A stretch of 64,000 bases of DNA from Aestuariibacter sp. A3R04 (lineage in GTDB: Bacteria; Pseudomonadota; Gammaproteobacteria; Enterobacterales; Alteromonadaceae): assembly GCF_018860805.1 (NCBI RefSeq), contig NZ_JAHKQR010000011.1, positions 1,234,366 through 1,298,365 on the forward strand, read 5' to 3'. Each line of letters opens with the position of its first letter. Position 1 is the stretch's first letter. Below the pieces are notes generated by a model, which saw nothing but the letters and a program-made list of their open reading frames with translations, did no database searches and had not been told where the DNA came from. Both the position numbers and the translations under genes were made by a program. Below are positions 52,684-61,532 of this stretch, one piece after another.

Positions 52684-53415
52684 CTATACCTGTCCACTGA
52701 CTAACTTATTGCCGCTAACAGCTAGTTCATCGGCGGTTTTCATCATGCTTATGTTCATTTCAAACTTACGACTGATATTCATGGTGTTGATCATTTCTTC
52801 AATCGCATTAACGTTCGAGCCTTCTAATTTGCCGCTGCGTAAACGAATGCTGTTATCTTGCAGTAAAACCGGATTGTCAGCATCGCGCAGTAAACCGTCA
52901 GCGCCTTTAAATAGATTGCCTTCAGTACTAACCAGTTTAATTTTGCCTTCTTGGGCAATTACCCCTCCCCCCACTGGCATTACGTTAATCGTACCGTCGT
53001 CACTAATGCTGATGTCGCCAAATTCAGGTAATTGAATGTCGCCATTTTCACCCTGCACGCGGTAGCCATTAATATTGACGAAACCATCGGCATCAACCGA
53101 TAGATTGCCAGCTCGGGTGTATGCTTCATCGCCATTAGCATCTGCCACGGCAATATACCCCCCTTCGCTAATGGCCACATCCAGCTCCCGCCCGGTATCC
53201 ATCACTAAGCCCTGTGCCAAACTCGTGGTAACAGGCATCAATTTAGCTTGATAGCGCGTACGAAAACCATCGCCAGAAATCATGCTGGCCTGTGCCTGTT
53301 CCATATCCGCTTTGAAGCCAGGGGTACTGACATTGGCCAAATTATTGGCCGCTATTCTCAAAGCAGTATTGTTTAACTCGGCTCCGGAAACAGCGGTATA
53401 GATGAGTCTTTCCAT
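52684..53415 (-). CDS. flgF: Lateral proximal rod protein FlgF
   Basis: A 243-residue FlgF: MERLIYTAVSGAELNNTALRIAANNLANVSTPGFKADMEQAQASMISGDGFRTR... and a C-terminal VNAIEEMINTMNISRKFEMNISMMKTADELAVSGNKLV. The rod/hook box (ANNLANVSTPGFK) is well kept. It follows flgE by 12 bases. Confidence 0.92.
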   Translation of the reverse strand: MERLIYTAVSGAELNNTALRIAANNLANVSTPGFKADMEQAQASMISGDGFRTRYQAKLMPVTTSLAQGLVMDTGRELDVAISEGGYIAVADANGDEAYTRAGNLSVDADGFVNINGYRVQGENGDIQLPEFGDISISDDGTINVMPVGGGVIAQEGKIKLVSTEGNLFKGADGLLRDADNPVLLQDNSIRLRSGKLEGSNVNAIEEMINTMNISRKFEMNISMMKTADELAVSGNKLVSGQV

Positions 53416-53427
53416 GATATTTAGCCC

Positions 53428-54726
53428 CTACACTGCACCAAATAGAATTTGCATCATTTCATCAGCACTACTGATGGTTTTGGCATTGGCTTGGTAATTT
53501 TGTTGGAACGACATTAAATCAACTAGCTGCTCACTAATATTGACGTTGGATCCCATATAGGAACCTGATAGCAAATCACCCGCCACACCAGTTCCAGGTA
53601 CACCATACAGTGGCGCACCCGACTCCTGGGTGTTGTAATAAACGGTATTATTGCCTTGCTGCAAACCATCAACATTGGCAAATGAAGCCAATACCAGCTG
53701 TCCTTGCAGCTTAGATTCACCATTTGTGAAAGTAGCGTACACCTTGCCGTCTTCATCAACTGTTACGCCACTGAACTCACCTGCGGTATAACCATTTGGA
53801 TCATTTTCGTACATAGCAAAACTACTGCCATATTGAGTGGTGTTGGTTAAATCAAAAGTAACGTTCATGTTAGCGGCACCACCACCAGGAGCAAAACTAA
53901 GCTGAACCTCATTCTCACTTCCAAATGGAATTAGCTGACCATCTGCGTCGAAGCTCATTTCCACCACCCCAGCTGTAACAGCAGTACCATTAATGTCCAC
54001 ATCCTGAGTACTAATAGTCCCTCCCCCTCCGGGGAAGCTTAAATCCGAAGCTGATAAAGGCTGTCCGTCAACAAAGTACATCGCGCTCCAAGTATTCGTG
54101 TTGGTATGATTGAAATATTGCGTAATTACATGACTGTTGCCGAGCGAGTCGTAAACCTCTGTAGATTGTGAATAGTTATAGGCAGAGCCATTGGTGGGAT
54201 CAAATAGAACAGGCAACGCCGGATAAGCGATAACATCGCTAGAAGAACTTAAGTTACCAGAAAAGGCGATTCCGTCTGTGGGTTTTGCACCTAGGTTACT
54301 ACCTTCAATTTTTAGATCGGTAAGAATGCCCGATACAATACTGGAATCATCACTATCATCAACGCCATAACCTTGCAACCGAGCTCCATTGGCGTTAACA
54401 ACATACAAGTTGTTATCAAGGCTAAACTGGCCCGCTTGGGTATACGCCAACTGCCCATCGGTTTCCTCAACAGTAAAAAAACCTTTTCCTGCAATGGCCA
54501 AATCAAGTGCATTCCCAGTGTTCACCATTTCACCGCTTTCACTAAAATTATCCTTAACATCAGCGACCTTTACACCTCCACGTTGGCCACCGTTGTATAC
54601 CGAAGCAAACTCTGTTGTGCCAGACTTAAAGCCGGAAGTTGAATAGTTGGCAATATTATTACTGGTCACTTCAAGCGCTGATTGCGTACTTTTCAAACCA
54701 CTCAATCCAATTTGAAACATTGACAT
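53428..54726 (-). CDS. flgE: Lateral flagellar hook protein FlgE
   Basis: A 432-residue hook protein: SMFQIGLSGLKSTQSALEVTSNNIANYSTSGFKSGTTEFASVYNGG at the N-terminus, a domain D2-like middle with ALPVLFDPTNGSAYNYSQSTEVYDSLGNSHVITQYF, and a C-terminal GSYMGSNVNISEQLVDLMSFQQNYQANAKTISSADEMMQILFGAV. The length is normal. It follows flgD by 18 bases. Confidence 0.94.
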   Translation of the reverse strand: MSMFQIGLSGLKSTQSALEVTSNNIANYSTSGFKSGTTEFASVYNGGQRGGVKVADVKDNFSESGEMVNTGNALDLAIAGKGFFTVEETDGQLAYTQAGQFSLDNNLYVVNANGARLQGYGVDDSDDSSIVSGILTDLKIEGSNLGAKPTDGIAFSGNLSSSSDVIAYPALPVLFDPTNGSAYNYSQSTEVYDSLGNSHVITQYFNHTNTNTWSAMYFVDGQPLSASDLSFPGGGGTISTQDVDINGTAVTAGVVEMSFDADGQLIPFGSENEVQLSFAPGGGAANMNVTFDLTNTTQYGSSFAMYENDPNGYTAGEFSGVTVDEDGKVYATFTNGESKLQGQLVLASFANVDGLQQGNNTVYYNTQESGAPLYGVPGTGVAGDLLSGSYMGSNVNISEQLVDLMSFQQNYQANAKTISSADEMMQILFGAV

Positions 54727-54744
54727 AGTAAAACTCCTTACTCG

Positions 54745-55407
54745 TTAGCCCTGATTAGCTAATTGATTAATGTCTGACAAAGAAAAGTTGCCCAGTCCGT
54801 TTACTTGCAACGAAATATCGTTAACCGAGCTGCCAACAGATACGCGTTCCACTTCACCTTTAAGCCAGGGGTCTAAACTGTTTGGTACACCATCAACCGT
54901 AGAATAGGCACGCACCTGATAACGTCCGGCCGATTGATTTTCAAACCCAAAACTGAGTGAACCAACACCGCTGTAAGCCAGTTGCTGTTGTTCTACCAAG
55001 TCGCCGTCAAGGTTGAATAGCTGTACTACTACGGCATCAGCTGAATAAGGTAAATTGATGGTTCCGTTAATATCACCCTGCTGTTCCAGGGCAATCGCGT
55101 CTGTTTGTACATCAACTTGTTTTCCCACCATGGAAGTGGTTTCTAACACCATCAAGCTGTCCATATAATCCAGACTGGCTGAGGTGTTTTGACTGATACT
55201 TTGTAATGATTCAACATTGCTGAATTCAGCCAACTGATTTACATATTCCGTGCCGTCCAAAGGATCGAGCGGATTTTGATGACTAATTTGGGCAACGAGC
55301 AATTCCAAGAACATATTGGAAAGGTCTTCGCCGCTGGCATTGTTACCTACTATGGTTTGATTGTTGTTAACCGTATTGGTGTACACAGAAGTGCTATCGA
55401 CATTCAT
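54745..55407 (-). CDS. flgD: Lateral hook-cap/scaffold protein FlgD
   Basis: A 220-residue FlgD with the N-terminal cap block SNMFLELLVAQISHQNPLDPLDGTEYVNQLAEFSNVESLQSI and a C-terminal region of FlgD Ig-like/tudor type (VEQQQLAYSGVGSLSFGFENQSAGRYQVRAYSTVDG). It is needed for hook polymerisation. It lies between flgC and flgE. Confidence 0.93.
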   Translation of the reverse strand: MNVDSTSVYTNTVNNNQTIVGNNASGEDLSNMFLELLVAQISHQNPLDPLDGTEYVNQLAEFSNVESLQSISQNTSASLDYMDSLMVLETTSMVGKQVDVQTDAIALEQQGDINGTINLPYSADAVVVQLFNLDGDLVEQQQLAYSGVGSLSFGFENQSAGRYQVRAYSTVDGVPNSLDPWLKGEVERVSVGSSVNDISLQVNGLGNFSLSDINQLANQG

Positions 55408-55416
55408 ACTTATCCC

Positions 55417-55833
55417 TTATTGGCCGAGTTTAAGAATACTTTGCTGCATACTGCTCACTCGCCCCATCACTTCAACCGAGGTTTGGTAACTACGCGATGC
55501 CGACATCATGTCAGCCATTTCTTCTAACTCGTTAACATTTGAATAAAACACGTAGCCCTCTTCATTCGCCAACGGATTATTTGGCTCATAACGTTGTTCT
55601 ACGGTTCTGTCAGACTCAACAATGCCTAACATCTGCACCTTAGCGGACAAACTCTGTCCGTCATTTACTTGTTCGTACAGCGCAGAGAAAACTGGCTTTA
55701 TTGCTCGATAAGCTTCATCAGCACTGGATGCGGCGGTATCTGCATTGGCTAAGTTAGAGGCAATCGTGTCTAAGCGCATAACCTGCGCGCGCATGGCGCT
55801 GCCACTCGTTTCATAAATACTATTAAAGGACAT
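55417..55833 (-). CDS. flgC: Lateral proximal rod protein FlgC
   Basis: A 138-residue FlgC: SFNSIYETSGSAMRAQVMRLDTIASNLANADTAASSADEAYRAIKPVFSAL, with the C-terminal EEMADMMSASRSYQTSVEVMGRVSSMQQSILKLGQ. The family SNLANxxT box and SRxYQxNVE-type ending identify it. It overlaps flgB by one base. Confidence 0.93.
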   Translation of the reverse strand: MSFNSIYETSGSAMRAQVMRLDTIASNLANADTAASSADEAYRAIKPVFSALYEQVNDGQSLSAKVQMLGIVESDRTVEQRYEPNNPLANEEGYVFYSNVNELEEMADMMSASRSYQTSVEVMGRVSSMQQSILKLGQ

Positions 55834-56210
55834 TAAGATTCTCCTTTGATGGCTTTGTATAAGCCGTTAATCTTCATATTCATAAACGTCAGACTGGTTT
55901 GGAAATCCATGCTGTTGGAGAAAAAATTAGCCTGTTCCACGTTCAGTTCTACGGTGTTACCATCCTCAGATGCCTGATATGGTACGCGGAACATCAACTG
56001 ATCGTTTTGGCTAAGTCCAACAGACACCGGCTGCGAAGACGTATCCAGTTCTGATGCCACACTTTGCATAATTTGCTTATAGTCAACATCCCTGGCTTTA
56101 AATCCTGGTGTGTCGACATTAGCCAGATTGCTTGAAATAATTTCCGCTCGGTTTAACCTCAACTCCATGGAGAAAGGATGTACACCAAAGGCCTCGTCAA
56201 AAAGTCCCAC
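55833..56210 (-). CDS. flgB: Lateral proximal rod protein FlgB
   Basis: A 125-residue FlgB, first gene of the flgBCDEFGHIJKL run. It shows FGVHPFSMELRLNRAEIISSNLANVDTPGFKARDVDYKQIM and the C-terminal ANFFSNSMDFQTSLTFMNMKINGLYKAIKGE, the ARxxLxYxxSxxFLxxKxxxLxxAIxG-type ending. It is transcribed away from flgA; a sigma-54-like promoter lies 37 bases upstream. Confidence 0.93.
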   Translation of the reverse strand: MGLFDEAFGVHPFSMELRLNRAEIISSNLANVDTPGFKARDVDYKQIMQSVASELDTSSQPVSVGLSQNDQLMFRVPYQASEDGNTVELNVEQANFFSNSMDFQTSLTFMNMKINGLYKAIKGES

Positions 56211-56246
56211 AGTTGCCTCTCAGCTTTGTTTACTTTCTTTCGTTAC

Positions 56247-56262
56247 AACAAGCTTTATGCCA
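56247..56262 (-). promoter_or_regulatory. Sigma-54-like promoter of the flgB operon
   Basis: On the minus strand TGGCATAAAGCTTGTT matches the -24/-12 consensus TGGCAC-N5-TTGC at eight of ten key positions; the last C is T. It is 37 bases before the flgB ATG, a good distance, and fits control by the sigma-54 activator LafK encoded in this block. Confidence 0.45.
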
Positions 56263-56322
56263 ATTTAAAAAATACATATTTATCAATATATTGCCTTTCA
56301 TTTACACAAAAAAGTAATCACA

Positions 56323-57059
56323 ATGCGGAAGCGTATTTTCCGCACCGGAAAATCCTTTACTTCCTACTATCTGGATCGATTTTAGGGCTATCAAGCACGG
56401 CAATTGCCGCACCTCAAGAAATAGATCAGGCTTTAAAGCAGCATATTCAGCAGGAAATAAAACAATACCTAAAGCAATTAGGTACAAAGAGTAACCAGCA
56501 AAAAATCAATCTAACGCTGGCACCAGGGTTAGAAAAACAGAAATGCGATACTTTGATTTTTTCACGACCACAAGCCAACTCGGCCCCCGTTGGACGAATC
56601 AGCTACCGAATTGAATGCACTGCGCCGTCAAGCTGGCAGAGCCGGGCCACAGCGCGGATCCAACTATGGGCAAATATTGTTGTGGCCAGCAGGACGCTAC
56701 AACGCAACGAAAAGTTGCGTCATGATATGCTAAAGACTGAGTCGGTAGACCTAAGCACGTTAAATCGAGACCCAGTTATGACTATGGATGAAATACTGGG
56801 TATGGCGGTCAAAAGACGTATTCAACAAGGTCATGCAATAAGTTGGTCTTTGTTAGAAAGCCCGGAAATTGTTAAGAGAGGCGATATCGTAACCTTATTA
56901 ATTCGCGCCAATGGGTTTAGTGCAAGTGCACAAGGTAAGGCCATGGAAAACGGCATAAAAGGTCAGCAGATAAAAGTAGAAAACAACAGTTCAGGTAAAA
57001 TAATAGAGGGCATTGTGATTGAATCAGGTGTGGTAGAAACGAATTTGAAAATTAATTAA
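56323..57059 (+). CDS. flgA: Lateral P-ring chaperone FlgA, apparent frameshift in an A-run near the start
   Basis: FlgA is a periplasmic chaperone for the P-ring. The mature part is clear (PQEIDQALKQHIQQEIKQYLKQLG ... LWANIVVASRTLQRNEKLRHDMLKTESVDLSTLNRDPVMTMDEILGMAVKRRIQQGHAISWSLLESPEIVKRGDIVTLLI, a SAF domain). The FlgA frame has no start codon near the signal sequence; its only ATG (56178) lies inside antisense flgB. The ATG at 56323 gives MRKRIFRTGK, an ideal signal-peptide head, but one base out of frame: adding one A to the AAAA at 56349-56352 joins it to ILYFLLSGSILGLSSTAIA. Either a real mutation, slippage or a sequence error. It is followed by flgM. Confidence 0.82.
56325..56343. 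promoter_or_regulatory. Palindrome GCGGAA-N7-TTCCGC near flgA/flgB
   Basis: A perfect inverted repeat followed by CGGAAA, with the same spacing as the copy at 43231-43249. It lies 115 bases upstream of flgB and at or just before the presumed flgA start. Confidence 0.45.
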
Positions 57060-57084
57060 AGTTTTTGCCAAAGCGTGTCGCTAT
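57057..57084 (+). promoter_or_regulatory. Sigma-28-like promoter of flgM
   Basis: TAAAGTTT followed by 12 bases and GTCGCTAT resembles the FliA consensus TAAAGTTT-N11-GCCGATAA (perfect -35, five of eight at -10). It overlaps the flgA stop codon and ends 34 bases before the flgM ATG. flgM in other systems has such a promoter. Confidence 0.35.
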
Positions 57085-57118
57085 TCGTCGTTATATACAA
57101 ATTTATAGGCGGTCAAAA

Positions 57119-57409
57119 ATGAAAATAAACATGTACGGGACAGTCCCAATTGACAAGCTTAGTACTGATAGTAAGCAGCAGAACCAAGTCAAGCTATCTA
57201 CACTAGGTGGAGAGCACAAAGCTCAACCCAGCCAAAATGCACAACTGAGCATCATGAGCAAAACTGCACAACAAGCGTTTGAAACATTATCACAACAAGA
57301 TGATGTTGATTTGGAAAAAGTAAAACAAATGCAACAAGCAATTGCCAATGGTGAACTGCAATTAGATGAAGATGCTTTAATTAATACCTTGTTAGATATC
57401 CATAACTAA
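57119..57409 (+). CDS. flgM: Lateral anti-sigma-28 factor FlgM
   Basis: A 96-residue FlgM from ATG 57119 (MKINMYGTVPIDKL). The disordered, Gln/Ser-rich N-terminus and the C-terminal sigma-binding helices (AQQAFETLSQQDDVDLEKVKQMQQAIANGELQLDEDALINTLLDIH) follow the family pattern DxxKVxxIxxAIxxGxYxxDxxxIA. It inhibits LafS until it is exported through the finished hook. Its stop overlaps the flgN start (TAATG), so the pair is coupled. Confidence 0.9.
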   Translation: MKINMYGTVPIDKLSTDSKQQNQVKLSTLGGEHKAQPSQNAQLSIMSKTAQQAFETLSQQDDVDLEKVKQMQQAIANGELQLDEDALINTLLDIHN

Positions 57410-57858
57410 TGAAACAGAATGTCGAAATTATTAAATCTCTATTAAATAATTTACAAAAGGATGTTGCTAAACTGAATGTTCTTATATCGTCTTTGGAAAA
57501 GCAATATGAGTTGCTCAGTGCCAGAAGAACAGACGAACTGAAAAAACTGAACAACGAAATACTCAGCTTACTGGACAATCTCAACGAATCAAATAAGGAT
57601 AGAGAAGCCTATCTACGCAAGCTTGGCCTGCCTGTAAACAAGAGTGGTATGCAGATGCTAAAGGAAAAATTACCCTCTCCGTTAAAAGAAGCCATGGCCA
57701 AATTGCTTGAAGAACTGGCGATGAAATCCAGTGTGTGTTGTATGATGAACGAAAAATCCGGGCATATGTTGTCCACGCAGCGCCAGATAATCTCTCGACT
57801 AACCGGTAACCCTGATAAACAAAGTTATCCGGATTTACCCTTCAACATTCACCGTTGA
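57409..57858 (+). CDS. flgN: Lateral FlgK/FlgL export chaperone FlgN
   Basis: A 149-residue, mostly alpha-helical protein (VEIIKSLLNNLQKDVAKLNVLISSLEKQYELLSARRTDELKKLNNEILSLLDNLNESNKDREAYLRKLG), in line with FlgN, the chaperone for hook-associated proteins. The call rests on coiled-coil character, size and its place directly after flgM. It is the rightmost gene of the flagellar block; the following 287 bases show no terminator that I can identify and no coding signal. Confidence 0.82.
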   Translation: MKQNVEIIKSLLNNLQKDVAKLNVLISSLEKQYELLSARRTDELKKLNNEILSLLDNLNESNKDREAYLRKLGLPVNKSGMQMLKEKLPSPLKEAMAKLLEELAMKSSVCCMMNEKSGHMLSTQRQIISRLTGNPDKQSYPDLPFNIHR

Positions 57859-58145
57859 TACCTAGGCCAGTATGAGGCGTAGGACGCTTTTACACTTCTC
57901 AATGCGTTGACAAAATACCGCGTACTGATGTAGTTGATATTCGGTATATGCAAGCACATCCGTTTCTCATCGCAAAGTAATCAGGCTATGACATTCGCCC
58001 CAAAAAATTGATCACAAAAAATACAAAACCAATATTTCGTAGTATGCTTTTCTTAGGCTATAACCACAGAGCAAGCAAGTTAGGTGGAATGACTTGTTGG
58101 ATATAAAAAGCGAATTAGAAAACGCGACGGAAAAGGAAAAATACA

Positions 58146-60335
58146 ATGGAATTTATCAGAAAGTCGGTTGCTCCCCTGCTATTGCTCGGAATGATCGGAT
58201 GTACATCGCAAGATGAGAACCCGATTGCAGACACTGAACGTTTAGAAGCAACAGAAGTGAAGGTTATTTCTATGGAAGATCCTTATCTATGGCTGGAAGA
58301 AATAGAAGGTGATAACGCCCTCATGTGGGTAAAGCAACAAAATACACGTAGCTTATCAAGACTTGAAGCCAACCCGATATATACAGACCTTAAAACAAAA
58401 GCACTTGATATCGTTAATGCTTCAGAAAGGATCCCACTTGGCAGTATTCGCAATGGCCAGGTATATAACTTCTGGCAAGACGAGAAAAATGTTCGGGGTC
58501 TGTGGCGCAGAGCATCACTGGTGAGTTTCAGCACAGACTCCCCTGAGTGGGAAACTCTAATAGACTTTGACGCCCTTGCTGAATCTGAAAATAAAAATTG
58601 GGTATTTAAGGGTGTTGATTGCTACTCAGCCAAAGGCAAGGCAGATTATAAATGTCTGGTAAGTTTATCTGACGGCGGCAAGGATGCAGTAACTGTTCGC
58701 GAATTTGACTTGTCAACCAAACGCTTTGTCGACCAGGGCTTCCAGTTGCCAGAAGCGAAATTAACTACAGCCTGGGTAGATGACAACACCCTTCTCGTAG
58801 CCACCAATTGGGGGGCAGACGGCTCCGCCTTAACAGAATCAGGTTACCCTTACATTGTAAAGCGTTGGACCCGCGGCACGCCCTTAGAAAAAGCGAAGAC
58901 TGTATTTAGTGGAAAAAAATCAGACACTGCCGTATTCCCTTTTACTGTGAATAACGCCGACGGCAGTAAAATTGAAATGATACTGCAGACACCTACTTTT
59001 TTCACTACTCAATACTATGTGCTTGCTGGTGAAAGCGTTATAAAACTGCCTCTTCCTGAAAAGTCAGACGTCATTGGGCTCCATCAGGGTCAACTGCTCT
59101 TCACAACAAACCAAGATTGGCAGGTGTCTATCGGTAGTACAGAAACCAAGTACAAAACCGGCAGTCTTCTGTCTATGCCGTATTCTGTTACCACTGAAAT
59201 AACCAAAGATACCCTACCAGAAGTGGTGTTCGAACCCAATGAACGTCAATCCATCGAAAAGGTATCGCTAACGAAAGGTCAGGTTCTCTTATCCATCAAC
59301 GATAATGTTGTGGGTAAGCTATTTGCGATTACTAAAGATAGTGATGGCTGGATATCCGAACTACTTGATCTTCCACAAGATGGCAAGCTGGAAGTCACTT
59401 TTACCGACCAACAGGAAGATACGGCATTTGTTACTTACGAAGGTTTTTTAACGCCTGACTCCCTTATGAGTTACTCAGTATCCACCGGAGAGATCAAAAC
59501 GTTGAAGCGTTTACCCACGTGGTTTGATGCCGATGACCTGGTGGTCGAGCAAAAACAGGTTGCCTCTAAAGATGGAACAATGATCCCCTTTTTCGTCGTC
59601 CACAAGAAAGGCGTCAGACACGATGAGCGTACACCCACTCTTCTTTATGGCTATGGCGGTTTTCAGGTATCCATGCTTCCTCAGTACAGCGGCATTCTAG
59701 GTAGACTCTGGCTTGAACGAGGTGGCGCATATGTTCTTGCAAACATTCGTGGGGGCGGCGAATTCGGCCCCGAATGGCATCAGGCAGGCCTTAAAACCAA
59801 TCGCCAGGTGATCTATGATGATTTTATTGCAGTGGCCGAGTGGCTTGTCGAGCACAAACTCACCTCTGCGGCCCACCTGGGCATTCAAGGGGGCTCAAAT
59901 GGTGGTTTACTTATGGGGGTAATGTTGACCCAGCGCCCGGATTTATTTAATGCTGTTATTGTGCAAGTGCCCCTGTTAGATATGCTTCGCTATCACCTTC
60001 TTCTAGCTGGTGCTAGTTGGGTTGGAGAATATGGTTCGCCGGATGTACCAGAGGAACGCGAATGGTTAGAGAAAATGTCGCCCTATCACAATTTTGACCC
60101 TCAAACAGATTATCCGGAACCTTTTTTTGTTACATCCACAAAAGACGACCGGGTACACCCTGGCCACGCGAGGAAAATGGCGAAATTGTTCGAAGATGCA
60201 AACAAGCCGTTTCTCTATTATGAAAACACGGATGGCGGCCATGCAGCATCGGCCAACTTGCAGGAAACAGCCCACCGCGTCGCACTTCAGTTTACTTACT
60301 TAACTGAGAAATTAATGCCTAAAACCACTAAGTAG
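58146..60335 (+). CDS. Prolyl oligopeptidase family (S9A) lipoprotein
   Basis: A 729-residue peptidase with a lipoprotein signal (MEFIRKSVAPLLLLGMIGC, lipobox MIGC), so it is membrane-anchored in the periplasm or outer membrane. The N-terminal half is the seven-bladed propeller (starting DPYLWLEEIEGDNALMWVKQQN). The C-terminal alpha/beta hydrolase has the nucleophile GGSNGG near residue 583, the Asp in STKDDRVHP near 665 and the His in DGGHAA near 699. It would cut short proline-containing peptides. It shares a hairpin with the convergent next gene. Confidence 0.92.
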   Translation: MEFIRKSVAPLLLLGMIGCTSQDENPIADTERLEATEVKVISMEDPYLWLEEIEGDNALMWVKQQNTRSLSRLEANPIYTDLKTKALDIVNASERIPLGSIRNGQVYNFWQDEKNVRGLWRRASLVSFSTDSPEWETLIDFDALAESENKNWVFKGVDCYSAKGKADYKCLVSLSDGGKDAVTVREFDLSTKRFVDQGFQLPEAKLTTAWVDDNTLLVATNWGADGSALTESGYPYIVKRWTRGTPLEKAKTVFSGKKSDTAVFPFTVNNADGSKIEMILQTPTFFTTQYYVLAGESVIKLPLPEKSDVIGLHQGQLLFTTNQDWQVSIGSTETKYKTGSLLSMPYSVTTEITKDTLPEVVFEPNERQSIEKVSLTKGQVLLSINDNVVGKLFAITKDSDGWISELLDLPQDGKLEVTFTDQQEDTAFVTYEGFLTPDSLMSYSVSTGEIKTLKRLPTWFDADDLVVEQKQVASKDGTMIPFFVVHKKGVRHDERTPTLLYGYGGFQVSMLPQYSGILGRLWLERGGAYVLANIRGGGEFGPEWHQAGLKTNRQVIYDDFIAVAEWLVEHKLTSAAHLGIQGGSNGGLLMGVMLTQRPDLFNAVIVQVPLLDMLRYHLLLAGASWVGEYGSPDVPEEREWLEKMSPYHNFDPQTDYPEPFFVTSTKDDRVHPGHARKMAKLFEDANKPFLYYENTDGGHAASANLQETAHRVALQFTYLTEKLMPKTTK

Positions 60336-60368
60336 CGCTAGGACCGGATGACTGTTTACAAACCTTCG

Positions 60369-60399
60369 CCAAAGCCACAGCCTGCTGCTGTGACTTTGG
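60369..60399. terminator. Hairpin between convergent genes
   Basis: CCAAAGCCACAGC and GCTGTGACTTTGG form a 13-bp stem with one mismatch and a 5-base loop. T-runs are weak on either side, so termination is probable but not certain. Confidence 0.5.
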
Positions 60400-60438
60400 A
60401 TCTAAGACTTTGCGTCTAATATTTCTTGACTTACAAAT

Positions 60439-61464
60439 TTAGTTGAAGGAAATCGCCAGTTTCCCTATGGATTTACCGGTTTCTAGCACCCCATGGGCTT
60501 CTTTAAATGTCTGCGCGCTAAGACCTTCAAGAGAAGTCGTCAACGTAGATTTAATTCGCCCGGCATCAATGAGATTCGCCACCTGAAACAAGATACTTTG
60601 CTGCTGTTGAATATCGTCAGTATTGAACAGCGAGCGGGTAAACATAAGTTCCCAGATAAAACCAACGGATTTAGCCTGAAGTTTAGATAGGTCTACGCCG
60701 CCGTCGAACTCAACAATTGAACTTATTAACCCCTGTGGAGCTATCAATTCAACCATTGCATCCCAATGCCCTAAGGTGTCAGCAACATTGAAAATATAGT
60801 CAACTTCCCCGAGTTTTTGTTCATTCATGGATTCCACCAAATTACGATGGTTAACGACATGATCCGCGCCCAATTTTTTTACCCAAGCTTCAGTTTCTGG
60901 CCGTGAAGCAGTGGCAATAACTGTTAAATTAGTGAGTTGCTTTGCGAGTTGGATAGTCATTGAACCCACTCCCCCCGCACCACCAATAATAAGCAGCTTT
61001 TTCTTTTCCGTGGGACGAATACGTAAACGTTCAAAAAGTGCCTCCCACGCCGTTAATGCGACCAATGGGACCACAGCGGCTTCAGCATCTGACAAACTTT
61101 TTGGCGCATGTGCGGTAATGCGAAAATCTACAGCCTGATATTCAGCATTAGAACCATTGCGGGATACATCTCCAGCGTAATAAACCCGGTCGCCAGGTTC
61201 AAAACCCGTTACATCTTTACCCATGGCGACAACGGTACCTACACCGTCATACCCAAGAATCTTAGGTTGAGCAAGGGTTTTGTCGTTAGCGGCACGAACA
61301 CGGATTTTTGTATCCGCCGGATTCACTGAGACTGCGCTGACTTTTACAAGTAAATCCTTGTCGCCAACTGAAGGCAGGTCTACAGTATATTCAACTAAGC
61401 TGTTTTCGGCATCAATGGGTTTCGATTCAACAAAACCGATAGCTTTCATTTTTTCGGGTAACAT
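60439..61464 (-). CDS. Zinc-independent MDR enzyme, NADPH:quinone reductase-like
   Basis: A 341-residue medium-chain dehydrogenase/reductase. It has the N-terminal GroES-like fold (VSAVSVNPADTKIRVRAA, KILGYDGVGTVVAMGKDVTGFEPGDRVYYAGD) and a Rossmann fold with LLIIGGAGGVGSMTIQLAKQLTNLTVIATAS. The structural zinc cysteines of true alcohol dehydrogenases are absent, as in quinone oxidoreductases and the related zinc-binding ADH-family 1 group. I chose ATG 61464, with GGAG seven bases upstream, over 61482 and 61449. It lies 68 bases after the Yellow-like gene on the same strand and may share a promoter under the LysR regulator. Confidence 0.87.
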   Translation of the reverse strand: MLPEKMKAIGFVESKPIDAENSLVEYTVDLPSVGDKDLLVKVSAVSVNPADTKIRVRAANDKTLAQPKILGYDGVGTVVAMGKDVTGFEPGDRVYYAGDVSRNGSNAEYQAVDFRITAHAPKSLSDAEAAVVPLVALTAWEALFERLRIRPTEKKKLLIIGGAGGVGSMTIQLAKQLTNLTVIATASRPETEAWVKKLGADHVVNHRNLVESMNEQKLGEVDYIFNVADTLGHWDAMVELIAPQGLISSIVEFDGGVDLSKLQAKSVGFIWELMFTRSLFNTDDIQQQQSILFQVANLIDAGRIKSTLTTSLEGLSAQTFKEAHGVLETGKSIGKLAISFN

Positions 61465-61532
61465 ACTAAAGCTCCAAATCAAAAATTTATAAGGTTCAAT
61501 AGATACAGAAGAAAAGCGATAACTTCCTGGCT

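Noticed and set aside
56178..56322. FlgA start at ATG 56178
   Set aside because: It lies within flgB on the other strand and adds about 50 residues that do not look like a signal peptide (LSALFTFFRYNKLYANLKN).
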